This document shows positions 1-7,289 of a stretch of 11,729 nucleotides of DNA, one piece after another (the first letter of the stretch is position 1; every line of letters begins with the position of its first letter). This DNA comes from a bacterium UBP8_UBA6595 (GTDB lineage Bacteria; Margulisbacteria; Marinamargulisbacteria; UBA6595). The translations under genes and the position numbers were made by a program. The notes below the pieces were generated by a model, which searched no databases, was not told where the DNA came from, and was given only the letters and a program-made list of their open reading frames with translations. Where the stretch lies: assembly GCA_002433595.1 (NCBI GenBank), contig DJIL01000040.1:1-11729 (forward strand), given 5' to 3'.

Positions 1-550
1 CAGCTTGATTTTTGTCAGAATCCTGTTCCCAAAGCCTACACGTAGTATTAGTAGTTTCTGGAAAATGATAGGGAGGACAAAATACCATAGGATGTCCTGT
101 ACCCACGTCTGAAAGAAATTCCAACAAGGTGTATTGACAATGCTCGCTCGTAAAGCCCTTCGGGTCCGGGTCAATGCCTGCGTTTTGCAGTGATTTAGCT
201 AGGTCCGGGTCCGGACCCTCTTGATGTATAGCCTTGACTAATTGATCAGTTGCCTCGAATCCGCTAGGTGTCGCTACTAGATACCCCGCTTTACTTAAAT
301 TTAAAAGTTTGGAATATTGATCAGGTCTGATACTGTTGGTAGGAACTAAGGGGCCTGCAGAATAACCGTCAATGCAACGATCAAAAGAGGCTATATAATT
401 CACGTAAAGAACAATAGCTGCAACAGTATACTGACCGATAGTCTGTCTAGATGGACATGTAAGTTGTGGTTCTCGTGCGGGCGGTATTGGGCGCTCTTGT
501 GGGTGCACAGGGATGTATTCTTGTCTTAATCCTGATCCTGGTATTCTCAT
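1..550 (-). CDS. Hypothetical protein, 3'-truncated by the window edge (first 183 residues)
   Basis: An open frame starts at ATG 550-548 and stays open to base 1, so the C-terminus is outside the window. The start is supported by AGGAG five bases upstream. I do not recognise the family. The N-terminus (about residues 1-35) is rich in Pro, Arg and Gln. A moderately hydrophobic stretch follows at about 38-57 (TIGQYTVAAIVLYVNYIASF), too polar to call a confident membrane helix. There is no standard signal peptide. Five cysteines occur in the visible part. An acidic DPD motif appears twice, 13 residues apart (GPDPD and IDPDP). Five of eight arginines use AGA or AGG, whereas dnaG in this window uses them in only 2 of about 31, which suggests a different origin or expression class. 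It lies downstream of gyrA on the same strand but probably has its own promoter. Reality of the gene is fairly sure; function is unknown. Confidence 0.7.
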   Translation of the reverse strand, partial: MRIPGSGLRQEYIPVHPQERPIPPAREPQLTCPSRQTIGQYTVAAIVLYVNYIASFDRCIDGYSAGPLVPTNSIRPDQYSKLLNLSKAGYLVATPSGFEATDQLVKAIHQEGPDPDLAKSLQNAGIDPDPKGFTSEHCQYTLLEFLSDVGTGHPMVFCPPYHFPETTNTTCRLWEQDSDKNQA

Positions 551-555
551 ATTGA

Positions 556-560
556 CTCCT
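556..560 (-). promoter_or_regulatory. Ribosome binding site of the unknown gene
   Basis: On the minus strand AGGAG stands five bases before the ATG at 550. It is among the clearest Shine-Dalgarno sites in the window and fixes the start of a gene that has no other supporting evidence. Confidence 0.7.
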
Positions 561-590
561 GTCTATCTTTTTTACTACTTAAACACTATA

Positions 591-618
591 ACTATAATAA
601 AAAAACTATAATAAAAAA
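591..618. repeat. Two tandem copies of a 14-bp AT-rich unit
   Basis: ACTATAATAAAAAA occurs at 591-604 and again directly at 605-618. A partial unit ACTATA precedes them at 585-590. On the minus strand each full copy supplies a TATTAT -10-like hexamer (599-594 and 613-608) in front of the unknown gene. Only the distal copy has a -35-like hexamer at suitable distance. Confidence 0.75.
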
Positions 619-637
619 AATTAGCTTGTATTGTCGA
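608..637 (-). promoter_or_regulatory. Candidate sigma70-type promoter for the unknown gene
   Basis: Reading the minus strand, TCGACA (637-632, five of six matches to the -35 consensus) is followed after 18 bases by TATTAT (613-608, five of six matches to the -10 consensus). Transcription would begin near 601, giving a leader of about 50 nt before the ATG at 550. It lies just past the gyrA stop codon, so the unknown gene need not depend on gyrase transcription. This is a consensus match only, in AT-rich DNA where chance matches are common. Confidence 0.4.
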
Positions 638-647
638 TTAATTAGGT

Positions 648-3119
648 TTAAACGGATACCGTATCATTTTCCTCAGTGTCAGCCCCAATCAGCGCAATCG
701 CGGTGACCTTGTCTTTGGCATCCAACTTAATAATCCGAACGCCTTGCGCTTCGCGCTTCTGCGTTGAAATAGATTTAATTAACTGCCGACACATCGTACC
801 TTTTTCAGTGACAATCAAGCACTCGTCATCTTTGCTGGTAATAAACGCATCCACCACACGGTCATCGCTGAGAGAGACTCGAAATTTAATGGACCGAACG
901 CCCACACCACCCCGTGTTTGGGTTCTAAAATGCGAAATAAGGACCGTTTTGCCATAGCCGTATCGTGTCATAATGAGCACATAACTTTTTTCTTCTTCAG
1001 GGTTAATAATCCCAATTGCCACAACAGTATCCTTGGGCTTTAAGTTAAGCCCTTTAACGCCTCGCGAAGACCGCCCCGTTTCGCGGACTTGAGATTCATT
1101 AAATCGAATGGACATGCCCATAACAGTTATCAACAAGATATCTTGCTGGCCATCCGTTCGACGAACCCATTTTAGGGTGTCCCCATCATCCAATCGAATG
1201 GCTGCAATGGCCCGATTCTTAAAGTGAATAAACGCTTTAATTGCTGTTTTCTTCACAATGCCTTTTTGAGTCACCATCACTAAGCTGTCGGCAGTATTGA
1301 AATCTGCAACATGAATAATAGCTGTCAACACCTCCCCCGTGTTGAGGGCTAGAAAATGGGCCGCACTAACGCCTTTGGCTTGTCGGGAGGCTTCTGGAAT
1401 TTCATAGGCTTTAATCTTAAAGACCCGCCCCTCACTCGAGAAACATAAGACGAAATCATGCGTATTGACAACCAAGATATGCTCAATCATATCTTCATCT
1501 CGAACTTTAATGCCCCCAACCCCACGTCCCCCACGCAATTGAGTTCGGAACAAGTCTAAGGGCATCCGCTTTAAAAAGCCTTTTTTGGTGACCAAAACCA
1601 CGACATCTTCTTGTGGAATCAAATCCTCAATGTTAACGTCCTGAATTGCATCACCGATCACAGTACGTCGCACATCGTTGTACTTAACACGCAGGTCTTG
1701 GTTTTCGTCTTTGATAATACTGCAGACTCGGGATTCGTTAGCTAAAATATCTTCCAAATCTGTAATAGTTAGAATTAACGCCTGGTATTCATCCTCAAGC
1801 TTACTACGCTCAAGTCCAGTTAACTTTTGTAAGCGCATATCTAAAATAGCTTGGGCTTGAATTTCGCTTAACCCAAAGGACTCAATAAGGCCGGATCGGG
1901 CCGCTTGGGTCGTGTCGGATTGCTTAATCAACGCAATGATAGCATCGATGCTGTCCAAGGCAATGCGCAATCCTTCTAAAATATGCATGCGAGCGGTCGC
2001 TTTCTTAAGGTCAAATTCGGCACGGCGAACAATAATCTCTTTGCGATGATCAATGTAATGGCTCAATACTGACTTTAAATTCAACGTTTGTGGCGTTCCA
2101 TTGACAATGGCTACCATGTTGACACCAAAGCTGTTTTGCAAAGCGGTATGCTTATACAATTGATTTAAGACAACCTCTGGCTGAGCATCGCGTTTTAACT
2201 CAATGTAAATACGCATACCATTTCGGTCTGATTCATCCCGAAGGTCAGAAATATCGGGTATCTTTTTGTCGTTAACTAATTCTGCAATTTTAATAATTAA
2301 ATTGGCTTTATTCACCATATAGGGAAGTTCAGTCACAATAATAGCGGTTTTGTTTTTCTTTTTAGATTCTTCAAAATGAACCTTGGCACGAATTTTTACA
2401 CTGCCACGGCCTGTTTGGTAGGCACTGATAATCCCGTCGTTCCCACAAATAATGCCGCCCGTTGGAAAATCAGGACCGGTTATATGGGTCATAATACTGT
2501 CAATACTACACTCAGGGTTGTTAATAATATGATCCACGCCATTTAATAATTCACCCAATTGATGCGGGGGTATATTGGTTGCCATACCCACGGCAATTCC
2601 CGATGTACCGTTTAATAGCAAGCCGGGCAATCGGGTGGGTAATACGGTTGGCTCTTCTAGGGACTCGTCAAAGTTTGGGGCAAAATCAACCGTTTCTTTT
2701 TCAATGTCTTTGATCATTTCCATGCTGATCTTGGACATGCGCGCTTCAGTATATCGCATAGCAGCCGCATTATCACCATCAATAGAGCCATAGTTCCCTT
2801 GTCCATCAATTAACAAATACCGCATAGAAAAGTCTTGGGCCATTCGAACAATGGAATCGTAGACAGCCGAATCTCCATGCGGATGGTACCGTCCCAAAAC
2901 ATCGCCCACAATACGCGCACACTTTTTATAGGCTTTATCAGATGTATAGCCCGCTTCATGCATGGCGTATAAAATTCGACGATGCACGGGTTTTAATCCG
3001 TCGCGAACATCGGGTAAGGCTCGCCCGACAATGACCGACATGGCATAGGCCAAATACGATGACTTCATTTCTTGATCAATAGGCATTAACTCAATGCCGG
3101 TAGGCTGTGTATTATCCAT
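648..3119 (-). CDS. gyrA: DNA gyrase subunit A
   Basis: GyrA is the breakage-reunion subunit of the A2B2 gyrase that introduces negative supercoils. Its 823 residues are near the usual length. The winged-helix/tower region is complete: the quinolone-resistance segment HPHGDSAVYD is at 79-88, with Ser84 and Asp88 at the positions equivalent to E. coli Ser83 and Asp87, so it looks like a wild-type, quinolone-sensitive sequence. The catalytic tyrosine is Tyr123 in AAMRYTEAR. The C-terminal beta-pinwheel starts near residue 500. It carries the GyrA-box as QLRGGRG (527-533; QRRGGKG in E. coli), with further blade turns around 577-584, 682-691, 735-743 and 789-796. The box marks gyrase rather than topoisomerase IV. 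The start ATG has CGGAG eight bases upstream. It follows gyrB after 14 nt, so the two are surely co-transcribed. Confidence 0.98.
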   Translation of the reverse strand: MDNTQPTGIELMPIDQEMKSSYLAYAMSVIVGRALPDVRDGLKPVHRRILYAMHEAGYTSDKAYKKCARIVGDVLGRYHPHGDSAVYDSIVRMAQDFSMRYLLIDGQGNYGSIDGDNAAAMRYTEARMSKISMEMIKDIEKETVDFAPNFDESLEEPTVLPTRLPGLLLNGTSGIAVGMATNIPPHQLGELLNGVDHIINNPECSIDSIMTHITGPDFPTGGIICGNDGIISAYQTGRGSVKIRAKVHFEESKKKNKTAIIVTELPYMVNKANLIIKIAELVNDKKIPDISDLRDESDRNGMRIYIELKRDAQPEVVLNQLYKHTALQNSFGVNMVAIVNGTPQTLNLKSVLSHYIDHRKEIIVRRAEFDLKKATARMHILEGLRIALDSIDAIIALIKQSDTTQAARSGLIESFGLSEIQAQAILDMRLQKLTGLERSKLEDEYQALILTITDLEDILANESRVCSIIKDENQDLRVKYNDVRRTVIGDAIQDVNIEDLIPQEDVVVLVTKKGFLKRMPLDLFRTQLRGGRGVGGIKVRDEDMIEHILVVNTHDFVLCFSSEGRVFKIKAYEIPEASRQAKGVSAAHFLALNTGEVLTAIIHVADFNTADSLVMVTQKGIVKKTAIKAFIHFKNRAIAAIRLDDGDTLKWVRRTDGQQDILLITVMGMSIRFNESQVRETGRSSRGVKGLNLKPKDTVVAIGIINPEEEKSYVLIMTRYGYGKTVLISHFRTQTRGGVGVRSIKFRVSLSDDRVVDAFITSKDDECLIVTEKGTMCRQLIKSISTQKREAQGVRIIKLDAKDKVTAIALIGADTEENDTVSV

Positions 3120-3133
3120 GCTTTATACTCCGA

Positions 3134-5095
3134 TTAAACATCAATCCAACGCACAGTTTTTCCGTACTGCTCAATAAACGCACGCCTCGGCTCCACCTCA
3201 CCACCCATTAACAATGCAAATATCTGATCAGCAGTTTCAGCATCATCAGAATTTACTTGAAGCAACGTGCGGCTGTCTGGGTCTAGCGTTGTATCCCATA
3301 GTTGATCGGGGTTCATCTCACCGAGCCCTTTATAACGCTGAATATTGACACGCTCACGACCAATTTCTTTCAAACAAGTCTCTAAGTCACTGTCTGAATA
3401 ACAGTATCGTCGAACACTGCCTTTTTTAACCAAATACAGGGGCGGCTGAGCAATATACAAACAACCCGCTTCAACCAATGGACGCGCATAGCGAAAGAAA
3501 AAGGTTAACAACAGTGTTCGGATATGTGCACCGTCTACATCCGCATCGGTCATAATAATAATTTTGTGGTACCGCAACTTGGCTAAAACACTTTCAGCAT
3601 CTAAGGGGTCTTCAGAGTCGCTGTTTTGTAAGCTTGAAATAGCTTCCGGGCCAATAGCTGTAATTAATGTACGGATTTCTTCGTTGGCCAGTATTTTATC
3701 TAAACGGGCTTTCTCAACATTTAAAACTTTACCCCGCAAAGGCAAAATAGCTTGGGAATTTCGATCACGGCCTTGCTTGGCAGAGCCACCGGCTGAATCC
3801 CCCTCAACTAAAAACAATTCGCATAAGCTCGGATCTTTTTCAGAACAATCGGCCAACTTGCCGGGTAACGTCGTGCTTTCTAAACTCGTTTTTCGGCGCA
3901 CTAATTCTTGGGCTTTCCGAGAGGCTTCACGCACTTGCTGAGCTAAGAGCCCTTTAGCGACGATCGCCTTTCCAACTTTGGGTTGGGTTTCAATGTAATC
4001 AGAGAGGGCTTCGTCAATTAAAGAATCCACAATGCCTTTGACTTCAGAGTTGCCCAGTTTAGTCTTGGTTTGCCCCTCGAATTGCGGGTCTCGCAACTTG
4101 ACACTAATAATTGCGGTTAACCCCTCACGTAAATCAGTCCCGGTTAACGGCTTGGTTTTGTCTTTAAGTAAATCGTATTTTTTTGCAAATGAATTGATGA
4201 CACGTGTTAAAGCACTGCGAAACCCAGATAGATGCGTGCCCCCTTCTTTTGTTCGAATGTTATTCGCAAAAGAGACGACTGTTTCATCATAATAATCATC
4301 AATGTATTGAAATGAAACTTCAACTTCATACGCATCGCGATCGCACTTCATGTAAATGGGGGGTTCAAATAAGCGAATTTTTCCCTCGGTTAAACTTTCA
4401 ACATACGCAACGATCCCCCCTTCATAGCAAAATGTATGCGTTATCGAGTCATCGGCATCGCGAGAATCAGTAAAAACAATCGTGACGCCACGGTTTAGAA
4501 ATGCCAGCTCTTTTAAGCGGTGTTCGATAACCTCACGGGTAAATTCAATGTCGTCAAAAATACTAGCATCTGGTTTAAAGGCAATAACCGTTCCCGTGGG
4601 TTGCCCCGGTGCGTCGGATAGATCACCGGTTGAACATGCATACCCACGTTCATACCGTTGGTCATACCGTTGCTCATCCCGGTGAACCGTAACGGTCAAC
4701 CAATCGGATAAGGCATTAACTACCGATACCCCCACACCATGCAATCCCCCAGACACTTTATACCCCTCGCCTTCAAATTTTCCGCCGGCATGCAAGGTGG
4801 TCATAACCACTTCTACTGCGGACATGTTTTTTTCTTTGTGCGTATCAATGGGTATCCCCCGCCCATTGTCTGAAACCGTAACAATATTGTCAGCACCAAT
4901 GGTGACGTGGATATCAGTGCAGTATCCTGCCATAGCCTCGTCAATACTGTTGTCAACAACCTCAAAAATCAGGTGGTTTAGGCCGGACTTTCCGGTTGAG
5001 CCAATGTACATGCCCGGGCGCTTTCTAACCGCTTCCAGTCCTTCAAGGACTTTGATATGGGAAGCATCGTATTTCATTTCTTTATTGGTCGACAT
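3134..5095 (-). CDS. gyrB: DNA gyrase subunit B
   Basis: GyrB is the ATPase subunit of gyrase. The GHKL domain shows the catalytic Glu45 and Mg-binding Asn49 (EVVDNS), Asp76 in SDNGRGIP, the glycine-rich GLHGVGVSVVNALS (118-130), and the QTKTKLG loop (342-348) whose Lys346 corresponds to E. coli Lys337. The TOPRIM domain shows EGDSAGG with Glu431, and DADVDGAH with Asp517 and Asp519. The conserved QRYKGLGEM follows at 586-594. At 653 residues it is the short form, without the roughly 165-residue insertion of gammaproteobacterial GyrB. The start is uncertain: ATG 5095 has no clear Shine-Dalgarno. An internal ATG at 5077 (Met7) is an alternative, with a purine stretch that lies too close to it. 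The gene is 135 nt downstream of the GspF-like gene and 14 nt upstream of gyrA. I saw no convincing promoter or terminator in that 135-nt gap, so both an internal promoter and read-through remain possible. Confidence 0.98.
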   Translation of the reverse strand: MSTNKEMKYDASHIKVLEGLEAVRKRPGMYIGSTGKSGLNHLIFEVVDNSIDEAMAGYCTDIHVTIGADNIVTVSDNGRGIPIDTHKEKNMSAVEVVMTTLHAGGKFEGEGYKVSGGLHGVGVSVVNALSDWLTVTVHRDEQRYDQRYERGYACSTGDLSDAPGQPTGTVIAFKPDASIFDDIEFTREVIEHRLKELAFLNRGVTIVFTDSRDADDSITHTFCYEGGIVAYVESLTEGKIRLFEPPIYMKCDRDAYEVEVSFQYIDDYYDETVVSFANNIRTKEGGTHLSGFRSALTRVINSFAKKYDLLKDKTKPLTGTDLREGLTAIISVKLRDPQFEGQTKTKLGNSEVKGIVDSLIDEALSDYIETQPKVGKAIVAKGLLAQQVREASRKAQELVRRKTSLESTTLPGKLADCSEKDPSLCELFLVEGDSAGGSAKQGRDRNSQAILPLRGKVLNVEKARLDKILANEEIRTLITAIGPEAISSLQNSDSEDPLDAESVLAKLRYHKIIIMTDADVDGAHIRTLLLTFFFRYARPLVEAGCLYIAQPPLYLVKKGSVRRYCYSDSDLETCLKEIGRERVNIQRYKGLGEMNPDQLWDTTLDPDSRTLLQVNSDDAETADQIFALLMGGEVEPRRAFIEQYGKTVRWIDV

Positions 5096-5230
5096 TTAGT
5101 ATGTTTAACTTTACCATAGTTATGCATGATATGAAAATAGCCATACGGGAAAAATAGGGGCCTGTTTAGCACTTTATAGTCACAAGTTTACGCAAGCGGG
5201 GGCTTAACTCGGGAGTATCGAGTAACGCCG

Positions 5231-6124
5231 TTATAAACTATGAATGGATTGACTCAACGGCTGAAATAATACTGAGAAAAAGATTAGCATATACCCACCA
5301 ATACCAATCAGCAGCAGCACGGGTAGCGTGGCAATCCATCGGTTGACCGTGTGCCGATGGCGCTCAACGAGGGACTGAATGATGCCCGCTAAATGGTGGT
5401 CTAGCTTGCCGGTGTCCTCACCGATGGCAAGGCGGTGCCGATGGTCTGAGTTTAGTGAAAATGCCGTGGCTATGGCATCGCTAACGCGCGTGTTGGCATC
5501 GAATAGAATACCGGCGTGGTGGATGCAAGTGTGAATGGGTACGCCTTGGGTTAACCGCATATGAATACCCGTTAATGCCGTGGCTGTTTGCCAATCACGA
5601 TTGAGCCGCTGCCAGCCGCTGGTTAGGCGTGTCGATAGCCACGGCCAGGTGAGTGAAAGCCCTAATCCCAGGCTCAATAGACCGTCCCATTGATACGTGA
5701 CAATAGCCGCTATAATTCGATAATAAAGGGTTAAAGCAGTAGGCTGCGGGCCTAGAGTAGATACGCTGGGTAGCACAACGGTATGCATCACACAGGCGTT
5801 AATGCCCAAGCCGAGCAATAATACACCCGGGTAAATCAATCGGCGCCCCAAGTGCTGTAACGTGTCAATGCTGTGGGTGATGTGCTGGTCAAGCTGTTTA
5901 AAATACCGCAAAGGATCGGCAATCGGAGCGTCAAGTACAGGAATGCCGGCAGGCATTGTTAAAGCCATATGCAGGGGGCGTCCTTGTGTCAATGCATGGG
6001 CAAGGGTAGCCAAGGGTTGGCCGGGGGTTAGCAATACCAGGCTCTGCTGCAAGCTAAACCCTTGCTGAAGGGCTCCATGTAAGGTGCGCAGGGATTGCTG
6101 GTAACGAATTAACCGGCGCAGCAT
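5231..6124 (-). CDS. GspF/PilC-like inner-membrane platform protein (T2SSF domain), isolated
   Basis: This 297-residue protein belongs to the type II secretion F family, the inner-membrane platform that couples the cytoplasmic ATPase to pilin assembly in type II secretion, type IV pili and competence systems. The best signature is GEDTGKLD (235-242), followed by a C-terminal membrane helix (about 264-288) ending in FQPL, as in GspF/PilC. Two other hydrophobic stretches lie at about 97-120 and 140-166. The second F domain (about 178-255) is clear. The first (about 12-95) is recognisable by its layout (QGFSLQQSL, then TQGRPLHMAL) but lacks a GE-x-G-x-L motif. It is shorter than the usual 400 or so residues, closer in size to ComGB. 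No ATPase, pilin or secretin gene is in the window. The ATG lies 5 nt after the tatD stop with no Shine-Dalgarno, which suggests translational coupling. Family assignment is good; the specific machine is unknown. Confidence 0.8.
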   Translation of the reverse strand: MLRRLIRYQQSLRTLHGALQQGFSLQQSLVLLTPGQPLATLAHALTQGRPLHMALTMPAGIPVLDAPIADPLRYFKQLDQHITHSIDTLQHLGRRLIYPGVLLLGLGINACVMHTVVLPSVSTLGPQPTALTLYYRIIAAIVTYQWDGLLSLGLGLSLTWPWLSTRLTSGWQRLNRDWQTATALTGIHMRLTQGVPIHTCIHHAGILFDANTRVSDAIATAFSLNSDHRHRLAIGEDTGKLDHHLAGIIQSLVERHRHTVNRWIATLPVLLLIGIGGYMLIFFSVLFQPLSQSIHSL

Positions 6125-6129
6125 GACGG

Positions 6130-6903
6130 TTAGGGCGTTGGGATTTCTATTGGGAGTTTGAAGAAATCAATGGCGGTTTGGGTCGTGGCGGAGGCAATTG
6201 TTTGGGGGGGGAGGGATTTTATTGCCGCTAGTTTGGAACAAATATCGGATACAAATGCGGGCTCATTGGACGCCCCTCGGTGCCCCAAGGGGGTTAAATA
6301 GGGGCAGTCGGTTTCAATCATTATGCGCGGTAAGGGCAGGTTTTGAATGACATAAGGGTCGTAGTTTGTGTAGGTTACAATGCCGGTAAAACTGAACCAC
6401 GTAGCGGTATCTAGGAGGGCCTCAACTACCGACCACGGCGAGCTAAAGCAATGAATAACTTTGCGTACATTCGGGTATTCCAACAGGATAGGGACTAATT
6501 CAGCATCGGCATTTCGAGAATGAATAATAACAGGTAAATCATAGCGCTGGGCCAAGTCCAACTGAGCTCGAAAATAATCCGTTTGTAAGCCGGCTGACGG
6601 GTGGTTGTCTCGGTAAAAATCCAATCCGCATTCACCAATGGCATAAATGTCGTTGGTCTGTAGAATCGCTTCTAACTCAGATAATTGCTCATCATCGGAA
6701 ACCGACGTGGGGTGAATGCCAGCGGTTGGCCAAATAAACCCAGGGTATTGATGACTGTGTTCAATGGCTTCTCGGGCCGATGCGGGGTCAATGGCCACGC
6801 TCATCATGCCGATTAAGCCGGCTGACTTTGCACGATTCACTAGCGTGTCTAAGGGTGTTTTGACACATAAATGGGGGTGGGCATGGGTGTCAAATAAGTA
6901 CAT
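6130..6903 (-). CDS. tatD: TatD-family metal-dependent hydrolase / 3'-5' DNase
   Basis: TatD proteins are TIM-barrel amidohydrolases with metal-dependent nuclease activity, linked in studied members to DNA repair and DNA fragment degradation. All expected metal-site residues are visible: DTHAH with His7 and His9, IGECGLDFY with Glu91, IIHSR with His128, HCF with His151, and ETDCPYLTP with Asp199. The family-typical RGASNEP follows at 209-215. Length (257 residues) is normal. The start ATG overlaps the bactofilin stop as TAATG, so translation is coupled. The 3' end is strongly C-rich on the coding strand and includes a C8 tract (6204-6211, codons for Leu-Pro-Pro-Gln near residue 231). A slip there would alter only the last 25 or so residues. 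The symbol follows the family; bacteria often carry several paralogues (TatD, YcfH, YjjV types) that cannot be separated here. Confidence 0.93.
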   Translation of the reverse strand: MYLFDTHAHPHLCVKTPLDTLVNRAKSAGLIGMMSVAIDPASAREAIEHSHQYPGFIWPTAGIHPTSVSDDEQLSELEAILQTNDIYAIGECGLDFYRDNHPSAGLQTDYFRAQLDLAQRYDLPVIIHSRNADAELVPILLEYPNVRKVIHCFSSPWSVVEALLDTATWFSFTGIVTYTNYDPYVIQNLPLPRIMIETDCPYLTPLGHRGASNEPAFVSDICSKLAAIKSLPPQTIASATTQTAIDFFKLPIEIPTP

Positions 6904-7280
6904 TATCGGGCGAATTTGGACATGCCTTCGTAGTCATTGTAGTGACTGACAACATCCATGTTGACATTGCCTTTGTATAAGCCGCCCGGCTCAACATGCA
7001 GTTCATTGCCTGAAATATTGCCATACACACGCCCTGTTTTATTAACGGTTACGGTATGCAAGGCTTCAATATCCCCAATCACTTCCCCAGATACAATCAC
7101 GCGGTGGGCATGGATAGTGGCTTTGACTGTGCTGTTTTCCGCGATGTACACATCATTTTTTACAAAGATTTCACCGTCAAAATACCCTTCAATTTGCACA
7201 GAATGCTCGCTGCGCAACACGCCTCTAATGTCAGTTTCAGGCCCTAAAATAGATTGAATAACACCCGATCGCTTTTTCAT
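6903..7280 (-). CDS. Bactofilin (polymer-forming cytoskeletal protein)
   Basis: Bactofilins are small beta-helical proteins that polymerise without nucleotide and often act at the inner membrane as scaffolds for cell-wall enzymes. This 125-residue protein has the expected repeated beta-strand rungs: EGYFDGEI (31-38), AENSTVKATI (47-56), SGEVIGDI (64-71), KTGRVYGNI (81-89) and EPGGLYKGNV (97-106), spaced about 16-18 residues apart, flanked by short non-repetitive tails. No signal peptide is present. The start ATG has AAGG upstream. It sits 9 nt downstream of an M23 peptidase gene, the classic bactofilin partner (for example CcmA with M23 enzymes in Helicobacter cell shape), and overlaps tatD by one base. 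I infer a role in placing or controlling that envelope protein. Confidence 0.92.
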   Translation of the reverse strand: MKKRSGVIQSILGPETDIRGVLRSEHSVQIEGYFDGEIFVKNDVYIAENSTVKATIHAHRVIVSGEVIGDIEALHTVTVNKTGRVYGNISGNELHVEPGGLYKGNVNMDVVSHYNDYEGMSKFAR

Positions 7281-7289
7281 ACCGTGACC

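Noticed and set aside
130..220. Ankyrin-like reading of the segment around LAKSLQNAGIDPD in the unknown protein
   Set aside because: Only a faint similarity to the ankyrin helix-turn pattern; there is no second well-formed 33-residue unit.
611..640. T8 run on the minus strand after gyrA as an intrinsic terminator
   Set aside because: No GC-rich inverted repeat precedes the T run; only AT-rich partial palindromes are present.
5206..5223. ACTCG/CGAGT hairpin after the GspF-like gene as a terminator
   Set aside because: The stem is only five bp with a 7-nt loop and is not followed by a T-tract on the minus strand.
5096..5230. Possible replication origin beside gyrB, prompted by strand composition changing from C-rich (gyrase region) to G-rich (gspF/tatD) on the plus strand
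   Set aside because: Only one poor DnaA-box-like word (TTATGCATG, six of nine) is present, there is no box cluster or AT-rich unwinding element, no dnaA or dnaN is nearby, and the skew is not maintained in the bactofilin and M23 genes.
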